The notes beneath the pieces were generated by a model that was given only the letters and a program-made list of their open reading frames with translations, did no database searches and had not been told where the DNA came from. The position numbers were made by a program, and so were the translations under genes. Positions 49,880-58,955 of a stretch of 64,000 bases of DNA are shown piece after piece. Each line of letters starts with the position of its first letter. Position 1 is the stretch's first letter. This stretch comes from Bin55 sp965220235 (GTDB lineage Bacteria > Pseudomonadota > Gammaproteobacteria > Pseudomonadales > Azotimanducaceae), in NCBI GenBank assembly GCA_965220235.1, contig OZ244815.1, positions 2,604,001 to 2,668,000 of the forward strand, read 5' to 3'.

Positions 49880-52873
49880 ATGCGATACACAATTGGCGTG
49901 CTGCTTCTTAGCTTCGTGACGCATCTTGTCGCCTCCCCGGAAAACGAGGAAAAACACGAAAGATCGAGCGACCATATCGATGAAGTGGTCGTTACCGGCA
50001 CCTATATCAAGTCTTCAACGAGTCTCTCTCATTCGCCGATTAGCATCTTAGACAGGGAGATGTTGGATGGGGTCGGCGCGACCGACATACAAGAATTTGT
50101 CGCGCAAATGACAGCGAATACGGCGTCGCTAGGCAATTCGGCGTCAAATTGGGTAGGAGGGGACAACAGCGAAGGTCAAGCAAGCGTAAATCTTCGAAAC
50201 CTAGGAAGCGGCGCAACGTTGGTGTTACTTAATGGCAAGCGACTACTACGAGACAACTTTGACGGGACCGGTAGTGGCTACGTAAACGTTAGGTCACTGA
50301 TCCCTAATATCGCATTGGACCGCGTTGAGGTACTACGTGATGGAAGTTCCGCTCTATACGGGTCAGACGCCGTCGCGGGTGTCGTTAACTTCTTCACGAC
50401 AAACGGATTCCACGGGTGGGAAACCGAGCTGCAAGTGAGTTCCGATCACGACACTGGAACACAGCAGGACTCGTTGCTATCTACCATGTACGGACGAACC
50501 TACGACCAAGGTGAATTTCTGATCGCAGCGAGTTATCTTGATCGAGGTGGACTCCAAATCGCAGATCGATTCGAGCGCTACGGACGCTCGGGCTTGTCGA
50601 GCTTTGGGCAACCTGGCAGATTCGTTCCGTTACATCAAGGTGAAGTCGGTATGCCCGTTCAGTCGAACTACTGGCACCCTAATGGTGGACCCGACCCGGC
50701 TTCTTTCACGGGTAGCCTTCCTGATCTTGATTGTGAGAAAGCCGCTGCGGATGACGCGAGAAGGGGAACGCTGGGTATTCACCCACGGTTCTCGCACATC
50801 TGTGTGTATGACTACTCCAGTTTCTTCCACGTTGTTCGACCCACACAGAATTTCAAGCTACACTTTTCAACCGACTACCACGCTTCACCCACGACGACGC
50901 TTTCTGCAAGCTGGAGCGGTGCCACACACGACTCTTATCGTGGGAATTCGCTCTATCCCGACGTGACGTACAGGATCATCCAAGCCGACCACTTTGGCCT
51001 ACAGTTAGATTCGGCACGGCGCGGGTTTGAGCCAGTCGAATATCAAGCACTACAGCGTTTACTCGGTGGTACCGCGTGGTCCACGCCGAACGCTCGCCCG
51101 TTAGACACGGACTCGACTACCGCGTCGAATCGTTCTCGTCTCGAACTCGGGTCCAAGTCAGAATTTCTGATCGATCAGCGCGATTGGGTATTTACCACGA
51201 GTCTAAGTCGCTCCAAGTTTGATACCACGCAAGTTCTACCTACGGATGTGCTGTCGGACCGTATGGATCAGGCGTTTCGAGGATTAGGCGGACCGTCTTG
51301 CAATCCTTTCTCCGGCATACCAGGGTCAGGTAATCTCGGGACCGGGAATTGCTTCTTCTACAACAGTTTCCAGACCAGCGTTTACGATCCGGTGACCGGT
51401 GAACACTGGGATACAAGTGATTCTGATCCGTGGCCTGCAGACCCACAGATTTCCGTTTCCCAAGCCGCACGGAAATACCAGAACCCAGAGTCATTGCTCA
51501 CTTGGTTGCACGGGACAAGAACCAAAGACGGCTCGCTCGATCAAACCGTAATGGACGTCATGCTGACGGGCGACGGACCGGATCTGGGAAAAGGTCGATT
51601 GGGGATCGCGGTCGGCGCACAATATAGAAAGGAATCAGCCGAGTTCGATTACGACCGCAACTCTAACCGATTCAACCTTTCCTTTTTGACCGGTAATCTG
51701 GATTGGTCAAGTAGCGTGAGTTCATGGGCATTTTTCGCGGAAACTCAAGCGGCGTTACATGAAGACATCGAGCTACGAGTCGCTGGACGTTATGAGAAAT
51801 TCAGCGTGGGTGGTAGGGATACCCTTGATCCAAAAGTGAGTGTGCTCATTACTACGATCCCGACGATTTCGATCCGCGGTTCATGGGGTACATCGTTCAA
51901 GATCGGCTCGTTGCTGCAAAGTGGTGGGAGTCTGACACTATTCGAAAACACCCGCGATCCGTTCTCTAACGCACCAGCCCTTGCATATCGATCATCGCTC
52001 GGCGATGGGAATCCAAATCTTGCGCCCGAGGTTGCTGACGCGTTGAACGTAGGCATGACTTGGGAACCCGATGCAATGCAAGGATTGGAAGTCACGCTTG
52101 ATTACTATCGCTACGAATACGACAACTTGATCGCGCGTGAGAGCCACCAGAGTCTGGTGGATTTGGACAATCGACTTCGCTGTCCGCAAGGTATTAATCA
52201 CGATATGAGCACGGGGCCACTATGTGGCGTTGTTGACGATGACGGCGATGGTGTAGCGAGCGTCTTCTCGATTGGTGAAGGAATTCCCAATAAGGTAATC
52301 CGTCGCGAAGACGGTTATCTAGTTCGTACGCACGCTTCGTACTTCAACGCACCTAGTCTCTCTGCGGCAGGCTTCGACGCTTCCGTTAGGTACACGTGGC
52401 CGGCTGGGGACCTCGGTACGATTCAAGTTGCAAGCGAAATCAACTGGGCGACAGAGTACACGATCACATTAGAGGATGGGTCCGTGATTGATGGACTCGG
52501 TCAGCGAAACGTTACGAATTCGATCGGACGATCGATGCCAGAATATCGCCTACGCAACTCGCTCAACTGGCAGAAGGGACGCCACGCACTAAACGTGAGC
52601 TCATTCACGATTTCCGACTATATCGACGAAGGATCCCAGAGCGACTTTCTCGCTTCATACATCGGATATTGGCCAACGATTGGCAGTATGACGACCATAA
52701 ATACTCAATATCGCGTAGATCTATCCGAGATTCTTGGTTCCGAATTAGCGATAGGTATCAAGAATCTTCTCAATGAAGATGCGCCATGGGTAAACGTTGA
52801 TGGCGCTTACGACTACTACACACATGATCCAACAGGTCGCGTCTACTACATTCGTTACCGAATTGACTTGTAA
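49880..52873 (+). CDS. TonB-dependent receptor
   Basis: An outer-membrane receptor of about 997 residues. The signal peptide RYTIGVLLLSFVTHLVA leads to a TonB box (DEVVVTGTYIKSS) and a plug with VNLRNLGSGATLVLLNGKRL and VEVLRDGSSALYGSDAVAGV. The barrel ends YDYYTHDPTGRVYYIRYRID with a final Leu. The frame begins at 49790, but ATG 49880 is the first Met of the signal peptide; no clear ribosome site decides it. The receptor is large, with long loops, a form that imports oligosaccharides or other bulky substrates. Neighbouring sugar-isomerase genes support a sugar substrate, as inference. Confidence 0.88.
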   Translation: MRYTIGVLLLSFVTHLVASPENEEKHERSSDHIDEVVVTGTYIKSSTSLSHSPISILDREMLDGVGATDIQEFVAQMTANTASLGNSASNWVGGDNSEGQASVNLRNLGSGATLVLLNGKRLLRDNFDGTGSGYVNVRSLIPNIALDRVEVLRDGSSALYGSDAVAGVVNFFTTNGFHGWETELQVSSDHDTGTQQDSLLSTMYGRTYDQGEFLIAASYLDRGGLQIADRFERYGRSGLSSFGQPGRFVPLHQGEVGMPVQSNYWHPNGGPDPASFTGSLPDLDCEKAAADDARRGTLGIHPRFSHICVYDYSSFFHVVRPTQNFKLHFSTDYHASPTTTLSASWSGATHDSYRGNSLYPDVTYRIIQADHFGLQLDSARRGFEPVEYQALQRLLGGTAWSTPNARPLDTDSTTASNRSRLELGSKSEFLIDQRDWVFTTSLSRSKFDTTQVLPTDVLSDRMDQAFRGLGGPSCNPFSGIPGSGNLGTGNCFFYNSFQTSVYDPVTGEHWDTSDSDPWPADPQISVSQAARKYQNPESLLTWLHGTRTKDGSLDQTVMDVMLTGDGPDLGKGRLGIAVGAQYRKESAEFDYDRNSNRFNLSFLTGNLDWSSSVSSWAFFAETQAALHEDIELRVAGRYEKFSVGGRDTLDPKVSVLITTIPTISIRGSWGTSFKIGSLLQSGGSLTLFENTRDPFSNAPALAYRSSLGDGNPNLAPEVADALNVGMTWEPDAMQGLEVTLDYYRYEYDNLIARESHQSLVDLDNRLRCPQGINHDMSTGPLCGVVDDDGDGVASVFSIGEGIPNKVIRREDGYLVRTHASYFNAPSLSAAGFDASVRYTWPAGDLGTIQVASEINWATEYTITLEDGSVIDGLGQRNVTNSIGRSMPEYRLRNSLNWQKGRHALNVSSFTISDYIDEGSQSDFLASYIGYWPTIGSMTTINTQYRVDLSEILGSELAIGIKNLLNEDAPWVNVDGAYDYYTHDPTGRVYYIRYRIDL

Positions 52874-52975
52874 CAAGCCGCAACAACGATGAAACACCTT
52901 TCGTGCTTGAACCAACCAAAATTCCCACCGTAGAATCCGTGCAGCGAAAGCACCTCAGTTAAACGAGTAAATCCG

Positions 52976-53731
52976 ATGAAACCTATTTCTGTTCAGCTCT
53001 ACGCACTTCGTGAAGAGAGTCAATCAGATTTCGACAAAGTACTAAGTGACATTGCGGACATCGGCTATAGCGGGGTAGAACCCTTTAGCTTGTTCGGTAA
53101 ATCGCCCGAGGCGTTTAAGCGACAGGTCGAGGACCTCGGCATGCGTGTCTCTTCGAGTCATCATCCTTGGGCAAATCGCACAGAAGTCAATGAGGCGATT
53201 GAAACGATTCAAGCGCTAGGTCTCACTCGCGTTGCGGCTGGATTTGGTCCCGACGACGTGAATGACTCAGACAGCGTTAAACGCACCGTTGACACGATCA
53301 ATTCACTGACCGAGTCGCTGAAACCACACGACCTGACGCTGTTTCTCCACAACCACTATTGGGAATTCGTACCCGTCGATGGCGAATTACCCTATCACAC
53401 GTTTTACAGTAAGTGCCCCGACGTTGAATTTGAAGTAGACACTTATTGGGCCGCGAATTTCGGCGCATGCGACCCAGCCCAAGAAGTCGCAAACGTTAAA
53501 GACCGCGCACCGTTATTGCACATCAAAGACGGTCCGAATGAACAAGGCAAAGCACATGTCGCGGTTGGAGATGGCGTCTTAGAGATCGCCGACATCATTA
53601 ATGCCGCCGATCCCAACGTACTCGAGTGGGTCATTGTGGAGCTCGACGCTTGTGACACCGATATGCTTGAAGCGATACGCGGAAGTTACGAATTTTTAAC
53701 CAAGGAGTCGCTGGCTGGTGGGCGCAAGTAG
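52976..53731 (+). CDS. Sugar phosphate isomerase/epimerase (TIM barrel)
   Basis: A 251-residue xylose isomerase-like protein. Metal-ligand regions are LFLHNHYWEF, FEVDTYWAANFG (Asp), LLHIKDGPNEQGK (His, Asp) and WVIVELDACDTDM (Glu). It follows the TonB receptor by 102 bases on the same strand, so the two may share a message. Its relatives work in inositol or keto-sugar catabolism, commonly beside Gfo/Idh/MocA enzymes, as here. Confidence 0.87.
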   Translation: MKPISVQLYALREESQSDFDKVLSDIADIGYSGVEPFSLFGKSPEAFKRQVEDLGMRVSSSHHPWANRTEVNEAIETIQALGLTRVAAGFGPDDVNDSDSVKRTVDTINSLTESLKPHDLTLFLHNHYWEFVPVDGELPYHTFYSKCPDVEFEVDTYWAANFGACDPAQEVANVKDRAPLLHIKDGPNEQGKAHVAVGDGVLEIADIINAADPNVLEWVIVELDACDTDMLEAIRGSYEFLTKESLAGGRK

Positions 53732-53790
53732 TCGGTCAGTGTTAGCCTAGAGTGACTCACTCAGCGTAAGCAGGTTCCGGCGCTCTGAAT

Positions 53791-54057
53791 CTAGCCATAC
53801 AGAATCACTCCCACGCCTAAAGTTATCCACGTGACGACAATCACCCAGTACGTCGAAGGGTGATTCGAGCGCGTTATATCTTGGATGAATGTGCTCCTAC
53901 CAGAGATTAGGTCGTAAACACCCCAGGCAATTAGCAAGCTTCCATATATCCAAGGGTGATTCAAAATTGCGCTAACCCAAATTAGTACAACAACGCACCA
54001 GGTCGGCCACAATGAAGGCATTCGGTTGGCTACTCTCTGAATCCCTAACGGCATCAC
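53791..54057 (-). CDS. Small membrane protein of unknown function
   Basis: An 88-residue protein with about three hydrophobic segments (WPTWCVVVLIWVSAILN, WIYGSLLIAWGVYDLISG, WVIVVTWITLGVGVILYG). Its start overlaps the stop of the Rieske oxygenase gene by four bases, which supports translation as part of that operon. I do not recognise the family. No charged catalytic motif is evident; a membrane role beside the oxygenase is inference. Confidence 0.6.
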   Translation of the reverse strand: MMPLGIQRVANRMPSLWPTWCVVVLIWVSAILNHPWIYGSLLIAWGVYDLISGRSTFIQDITRSNHPSTYWVIVVTWITLGVGVILYG

Positions 54058-55142
54058 AACTCCTTTACGGAAGTTGGCTGTGAAGGTGCTCCTTCTGTTA
54101 GCCTCTGGTAAAGATAGCGGCCAAAATCGATGACCACTTCCTCAATCTTCAATAGTTGACCAGGAACAAACTCGCCCGAAATTCCCAGTTGAACGCGTTG
54201 ACATATCTCCTTATCCTCAGCTAAAAAATCACCCGGCAGCATCGCGCCGGCTGACCAGTTAAACCAAGTTTTGAGATGTCCCATGAGATTAGATGAATCC
54301 TTCGATTTAAATGCCCCACCCGTCCGGACCTCACACCGATGCGTGTCAATTGGGTGAACGGATTGCCAAAGGAACGTTCCTTGTGAGAAGATGCCAACGA
54401 ATCCTGGCGGAAGACTGATAAGCAGATAATCTTCGCCGTCTTTGTACGACCCGCCCGTCGCGGTTGCCTTCGGTGATCCCGTAATGTAGTACGAAGCTTT
54501 AGTAGGCGCGAATGGCTCCAAGGTCGAAGGGTGTACCTTAAAGAGATGGTAACTCTCCATCGCGTTCAGAATGGCGACCTTCCAGTTACATGCCCACTCA
54601 TCAGTAGTCTGAAAAGTCGCATCGTGTCGCATGTCGTCAATCCCACGTTCGGTCACTAGTGGATCGATGTCGGCGAAACGTTCAGTCAAGGGTTCTACAT
54701 CAGAGTTGAGGCTGACGAAGACGAGACCGTGCCAAGTTTCGACACGATAGACTGGTAAACAATGCGCCGCTTTGTCGATCTTGTCTTCTGTCGCGTACGG
54801 TATAGCTCGTAGGTGACCAGAATCTTCGTATGTCCATCCGTGGTACGGGCACTGAATTCGATTGGAGTTTGTAGGTTTGTCAACAAGCAGAGTACCTCGA
54901 TGAGCGCACAAATTTGATAGTGCAGCGAGTTCACCTGACTGTCTACGTATTAGCAAAACAGGTTGACTCCCGACATATGTAGGAACCTGATCGCCTGGAT
55001 TGGCTAGGGCATCAATCGATGTCGCGAATACCCAATCGTTGTGCCAGATTTCTTTCCTCTCAGCCTCTAGCCACATCGGATCCCTATACGCTTCCGCCGG
55101 CAACGCTCGATTGCTGTCGAATGAAATTTGGGTTGCTTCCAT
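54054..55142 (-). CDS. Aromatic ring-hydroxylating dioxygenase, alpha-subunit type (Rieske)
   Basis: A 362-residue Rieske non-heme iron oxygenase. Cys79, His81, Cys98 and His101 in CAHRGTLL and CPYHGW bind the [2Fe-2S] cluster; NWKVAILNAMESYHLFKVHP carries the two histidines of the mononuclear iron site. The frame reaches 55223, but ATG 55142 is preceded by AAGGGGAA and begins the usual N-terminus. A reductase gene is not adjacent. Substrates of this family range from aromatics to steroids and quaternary amines; this one is undetermined. A TetR-type regulator is divergent. Confidence 0.88.
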   Translation of the reverse strand: MEATQISFDSNRALPAEAYRDPMWLEAERKEIWHNDWVFATSIDALANPGDQVPTYVGSQPVLLIRRQSGELAALSNLCAHRGTLLVDKPTNSNRIQCPYHGWTYEDSGHLRAIPYATEDKIDKAAHCLPVYRVETWHGLVFVSLNSDVEPLTERFADIDPLVTERGIDDMRHDATFQTTDEWACNWKVAILNAMESYHLFKVHPSTLEPFAPTKASYYITGSPKATATGGSYKDGEDYLLISLPPGFVGIFSQGTFLWQSVHPIDTHRCEVRTGGAFKSKDSSNLMGHLKTWFNWSAGAMLPGDFLAEDKEICQRVQLGISGEFVPGQLLKIEEVVIDFGRYLYQRLTEGAPSQPTSVKEL

Positions 55143-55201
55143 GATCGATTCCCCTTGAATCACCTTACTTGAAGCATTAGAGCGCATCGTGTGAAGTGTC
55201 T

Positions 55202-55214
55202 TTATGAGACATAA
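55202..55214. promoter_or_regulatory. Candidate operator TTATG-N3-CATAA between oxygenase and TetR genes
   Basis: A 5-bp perfect inverted repeat with a three-base centre lies 60 bases upstream of the oxygenase ATG and about 54 bases before the TetR ATG at 55268. TetR-family proteins encoded divergently commonly bind such sites in the shared intergenic region, so it is the best candidate for the local operator. Confidence 0.35.
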
Positions 55215-55267
55215 GTGTATCATATTGCAATCCGAACATGCGTATTCGCAGCCTTGCAGTTAGAAAA

Positions 55268-55828
55268 ATGCAAACGTCCTCAAGACACGTCATACGACCG
55301 AAGACCCTAACGTCGATCATCGACGCCGCCATCCTTTTGTTCAACAACAACATTGACGCGTCCATGAGCGAGGTCGCTCTAAAAGCTGGCATCGGGCGCG
55401 CAACGCTACACCGACACTTCCGAACGAAATCTGACCTAGTCAACGCAATTGGAATTCGGTGTATCGAAGAAATGAACGCAGCGGTACAAGCGGTGGATTC
55501 CGAAGAGAAACCCGCGATCGAACGCCTTCGATTGATGCTACGCGCGACGATTCCGATCGGCGACCGCTATGCTTTTTTAGGTTCCGTCCAGCTAGAAGAC
55601 GAGAACGTAAAACGAGGTTATGACCAACAACTCACCTGGGCGTCTGAGCTCGTCGAGTCTCTACGTAATCAGGGAGTCATCGCACCAGACGTTCCGACCC
55701 GCTGGGTCGTTGCACAGTTAGATCAACAAATTTGGACGGCTTGGACGGCAGTTTCAGAATGGGGGTTTGATCCTAAAGATGCTGAAACTCTTGCGTTCAA
55801 TACGTTAATGTATGGAATGAGTAAGTAA
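55268..55828 (+). CDS. TetR family transcriptional regulator
   Basis: A regulator of about 186 residues. The DNA-binding domain is at the N-terminus: TLTSIIDAAILLFNNNIDAS, then MSEVALKAGIGRATLHRHFR with the TetR recognition helix. The C-terminal part is a helical ligand domain. The frame begins at 55238, but ATG 55268 (MQTSSRHVI) places the domain normally; the choice is not certain. It is divergent from the Rieske oxygenase gene and probably represses it until the substrate binds. Confidence 0.88.
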   Translation: MQTSSRHVIRPKTLTSIIDAAILLFNNNIDASMSEVALKAGIGRATLHRHFRTKSDLVNAIGIRCIEEMNAAVQAVDSEEKPAIERLRLMLRATIPIGDRYAFLGSVQLEDENVKRGYDQQLTWASELVESLRNQGVIAPDVPTRWVVAQLDQQIWTAWTAVSEWGFDPKDAETLAFNTLMYGMSK

Positions 55829-55901
55829 GCGTTATTTCGACCTCGCCGCGAATCCGCGTGCAAAATTAATGACGAGGTCTCGCACAGCAGACCACGAATA
55901 C

Positions 55902-56492
55902 TCATTCCACCGACGGCAACGTTAACTCAGGGATTTCTTCAGGCTTTTCTGTGATCTCTTCCCATACGGACTCATTCGAGACCATTCGCCAATAGTCAGC
56001 GCCTGCGTGCTCAAGGGTCACGAGCATTCCTCTGCTACTAGACGCATAAAGCTCAAGACATACGAGAGCTCGATTCTCAAACACACCGACATTAGAGATC
56101 GCCATGATCGGTCGCTTCAATTCTCGAAACCACTGAAGAGGTGTTCGCGATGCGTCAACAACCTGACGTTCTTTCTGATAACGATGCAGCTCGAGATCGC
56201 CGCGATCAGTGTCATTCGCAACTTGAAATGCTTGGAACAAACCTGCCGAGACACTGCCTTTGATCTCACCAAAGGAACGGCACCTCGACGGTTGATTCGT
56301 AATCGCGAAATCGCCGCGCTGGAACAGTGGTGTTGAGAGTAACGATCTTCCGATGTCTCGTTCGGTGGTCGGGGTGAACTCGACCATCGCCCATACCAGC
56401 CACACGATGAAGCCAACGATCAACGCAGCAATGAATAGAAGGAAACTTCGAAATCCCCACGAACCTTCCGTCGATTCTGACTCAGGCGGCAC
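55902..56492 (-). CDS. Membrane-anchored protein of unknown function
   Basis: A protein of about 196 residues with one transmembrane helix near the N-terminus (FRSFLLFIAALIVGFIVWLV) and a larger domain predicted outside the membrane. The frame reaches 56534, inside the CoA-transferase gene; I prefer the GTG at 56492, overlapping the CoA-transferase stop, because GGAAGG lies eight bases before it. No family recognised. The overlap suggests co-expression with the CoA-transferase. Confidence 0.55.
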   Translation of the reverse strand: MPPESESTEGSWGFRSFLLFIAALIVGFIVWLVWAMVEFTPTTERDIGRSLLSTPLFQRGDFAITNQPSRCRSFGEIKGSVSAGLFQAFQVANDTDRGDLELHRYQKERQVVDASRTPLQWFRELKRPIMAISNVGVFENRALVCLELYASSSRGMLVTLEHAGADYWRMVSNESVWEEITEKPEEIPELTLPSVE

Positions 56493-58818
56493 GCACGACG
56501 CCTTCCGCCAGCAATTGTTCGATACTCTCGTCACTAAAGTTCAGTTCTCGTAATAACCGAACTGTACTTCCGCCAGCCGCTTCTGTCCCTGCGTAGTTAA
56601 CCGTAGGGTCAAATTCCACCATGGGACCGAGCCTGTAATAGTCTCCCCACTCCGGATGCTGAGCAGGCACAAGCAGGCGTTCTGCTTTTACATGCTCATC
56701 CTTGAGGAACCAGGTTGGTGGAGCGGAATCGTCCGCGACTACGCACCCAATACCGAGCGGCGTCAATTCCGCTTCCCATTCTTGCGCCGATTTCGCGAGA
56801 AATCTCGCTTCAAGCAAATCCTCTAAGTTAACTGAATCAAGATCGATTGCCAACGCTTCTTGTAACGTTGCTTTCTCATGAGCATTGACCACCCCAAGGA
56901 AAACCCACCCTTCAGCACAACGATAGAGGCGATAGAGCGCGTTTAGACCATATCCGTCTTTGTCCACCGGTGACCGCTCTGCCTTACCACCGTATGACAG
57001 AAAGTCGTCCCAGTTCGCATATGCGTTAGCGCCAAACATGTCGATGAAGATCTTTTGACCTTTGCCGCTCGCTCTTCGTGCATGCAGACCAAGTACAGCT
57101 GTTGTAGCAACTACCATCGAAGTATTCGGGTCTGGATTGACTTCGTTCGCACGTAGTAATTTCCTCGCAGTTTCGCGAAGTGATTCCGTGTCGGCTGGTT
57201 CGTTCTCATCAGGCAATCCACCGATCTGCCACACTACCCCGCCCATCGCCGCACCAGGAATCGGATGGGTGGAAGGCCGTTTTGCGCCTGGTCCGTTCGG
57301 TCCATAGCCATTCGCAGAGATATATACGAGCTGCGGATTGAGCTTCGCAAGTTCCTCGTACCCAATACCCAGCTTCTCTGGAACACCCATACGGTAGTTG
57401 TGAATCCACACGTCAGCCTTTCGGGCGAGATCTTGCGCAATGGCTTGACCCTCTGAACTCTTCAGATCAAGGCAAATACTCTCTTTTCCGGTGTTGCACT
57501 TGCTTGCACCAAGCGAGCTCATCATGGCTCGAAATGGGTCACCGGCGATTGGCTCCAACTTAATCACGCGTGCGCCCATATCCGCGAGCGTTGCGGCGCC
57601 AAGAGGCGCAGCGATGATGGTCGCGCTCTCAACGATTGTTATGCCTTCCAACGGTCGACGCGGCCGCGTGTTCTCGTTTACCTGACTATGTACAACCGGT
57701 CGAGACTTGATCTCATCGATCCTCGAACGCCCGTGTGGTGCGCCGACTTTACCGGGTGTCTCCGTAAGGTTTGCGACCAATCCGAGTTGGACACCGCCGT
57801 TGACCTTCTCTGAGTGTCCGTTCGCGACAACGTCTGGATCGTGTAGTGCATCCTGCGTACTTTGATAGGCATGCGAAACCACGCCACCATCCTCGACGAA
57901 GTGGTCCGTCCATTCCTCAATCGTTTTTGTTTGCATGTGTTCGAGCATATGGTCCCGGAATTCCTCAAGGATCGCTCGATCCCACCGCATCGGATCGCCT
58001 CGATACTTCTCGTCCTTGAAAACCATGTCGAATCCTGCGGAATGCAGAAAGTTATCTAATAAATGTGGCAACAGGTTCCCTAGTTGAAGCCACTTACCGT
58101 CTTTCGTACGCACCGGATGGTAATTAAGTGTCGGCATTGATTTTGTGCGATCGCGCTGAACCTGCGGGCGGGGCAAGATCCCTTTATCTTGTAGTTGCGC
58201 CATGCTGATAACGCCCATTTCATAGGGCATCATGCCTCGCAAGAGAGACGTGTTAAACGTCGTACCATGACCTGTGCGATCGCGACTATCAAGACCGGCC
58301 ATTAGTGCGGCCGCCACACTTTGGGAGGTCGCGTGAACACCGACCTGTAACGCGGAGTAATTTGGTCCTTCGCGGTCCGCGACACCTGCGAAATTCAGCA
58401 TGCGTCCTGATTTCGCCGCTATCACGCCTTCGTAACCTGGATAGTCCCGATACGGTCCGATCGTTCCAAACCCCGAAACGTACCCACAAACAAGATCAGG
58501 TCGGGTCTGCCGTGTCGTGTCTTGGTCCAATCCCAAGCGATTCAACGTTGCGGGATTCAATGTGGTCACGAATGCGTCCGCCGTACCGATGATCAATTCG
58601 TGTAGCTTCGATACTGAATCCTGGTCGTGAAGATCGAGCCGAATCTCGGTTTTACCGCGCATCCACATTGGATACGACGGCATCGATTGAAAGGGATCAC
58701 CGTCAACTGGCGAAATCTTGATGATCTCCGCACCGAAGTCTGCCATGATCATCCCCGCGAGCCCGGTCACCGGACCGATACCGAGTTCTACGATACGGTA
58801 AGACGTGAGTGCAGACAT
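56482..58818 (-). CDS. Tandem CaiB/BaiF-type CoA-transferase
   Basis: A 778-residue protein made of two class III CoA-transferase domains. The first (about 1-370) starts YRIVELGIGPVTGLAGMIMA and FGAEIIKISPVDGDPF; the second (about 385-778) starts GITIVESATIIAAPLGAATL and GARVIKLEPIAGDPF. Both have the usual tRNPrLIy-like and G.GP.GP turns, for example SANGYGPNGPG. The aspartate that forms the covalent intermediate in formyl-CoA transferase is not visible where I expect it in either half (LQVGVHATSQS and NTSMVVATTAV). The frame starts at 58881 with ATG 58818 the likely first residue of the fold. It is divergent from the enoyl-CoA hydratase gene. Confidence 0.88.
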   Translation of the reverse strand: MSALTSYRIVELGIGPVTGLAGMIMADFGAEIIKISPVDGDPFQSMPSYPMWMRGKTEIRLDLHDQDSVSKLHELIIGTADAFVTTLNPATLNRLGLDQDTTRQTRPDLVCGYVSGFGTIGPYRDYPGYEGVIAAKSGRMLNFAGVADREGPNYSALQVGVHATSQSVAAALMAGLDSRDRTGHGTTFNTSLLRGMMPYEMGVISMAQLQDKGILPRPQVQRDRTKSMPTLNYHPVRTKDGKWLQLGNLLPHLLDNFLHSAGFDMVFKDEKYRGDPMRWDRAILEEFRDHMLEHMQTKTIEEWTDHFVEDGGVVSHAYQSTQDALHDPDVVANGHSEKVNGGVQLGLVANLTETPGKVGAPHGRSRIDEIKSRPVVHSQVNENTRPRRPLEGITIVESATIIAAPLGAATLADMGARVIKLEPIAGDPFRAMMSSLGASKCNTGKESICLDLKSSEGQAIAQDLARKADVWIHNYRMGVPEKLGIGYEELAKLNPQLVYISANGYGPNGPGAKRPSTHPIPGAAMGGVVWQIGGLPDENEPADTESLRETARKLLRANEVNPDPNTSMVVATTAVLGLHARRASGKGQKIFIDMFGANAYANWDDFLSYGGKAERSPVDKDGYGLNALYRLYRCAEGWVFLGVVNAHEKATLQEALAIDLDSVNLEDLLEARFLAKSAQEWEAELTPLGIGCVVADDSAPPTWFLKDEHVKAERLLVPAQHPEWGDYYRLGPMVEFDPTVNYAGTEAAGGSTVRLLRELNFSDESIEQLLAEGVVRAA

Positions 58819-58955
58819 AGGCACATGATCCCACTTTGGAAGTCGCACGATTTTATTGACGCTCAGACTTTCACTATTCAATCGTGTTCGCGGCAGAGTG
58901 CTTAGCTACGCATGCAAAATTCAAGCACAGAACACGCGATGCTGGGTTAGTAGGA

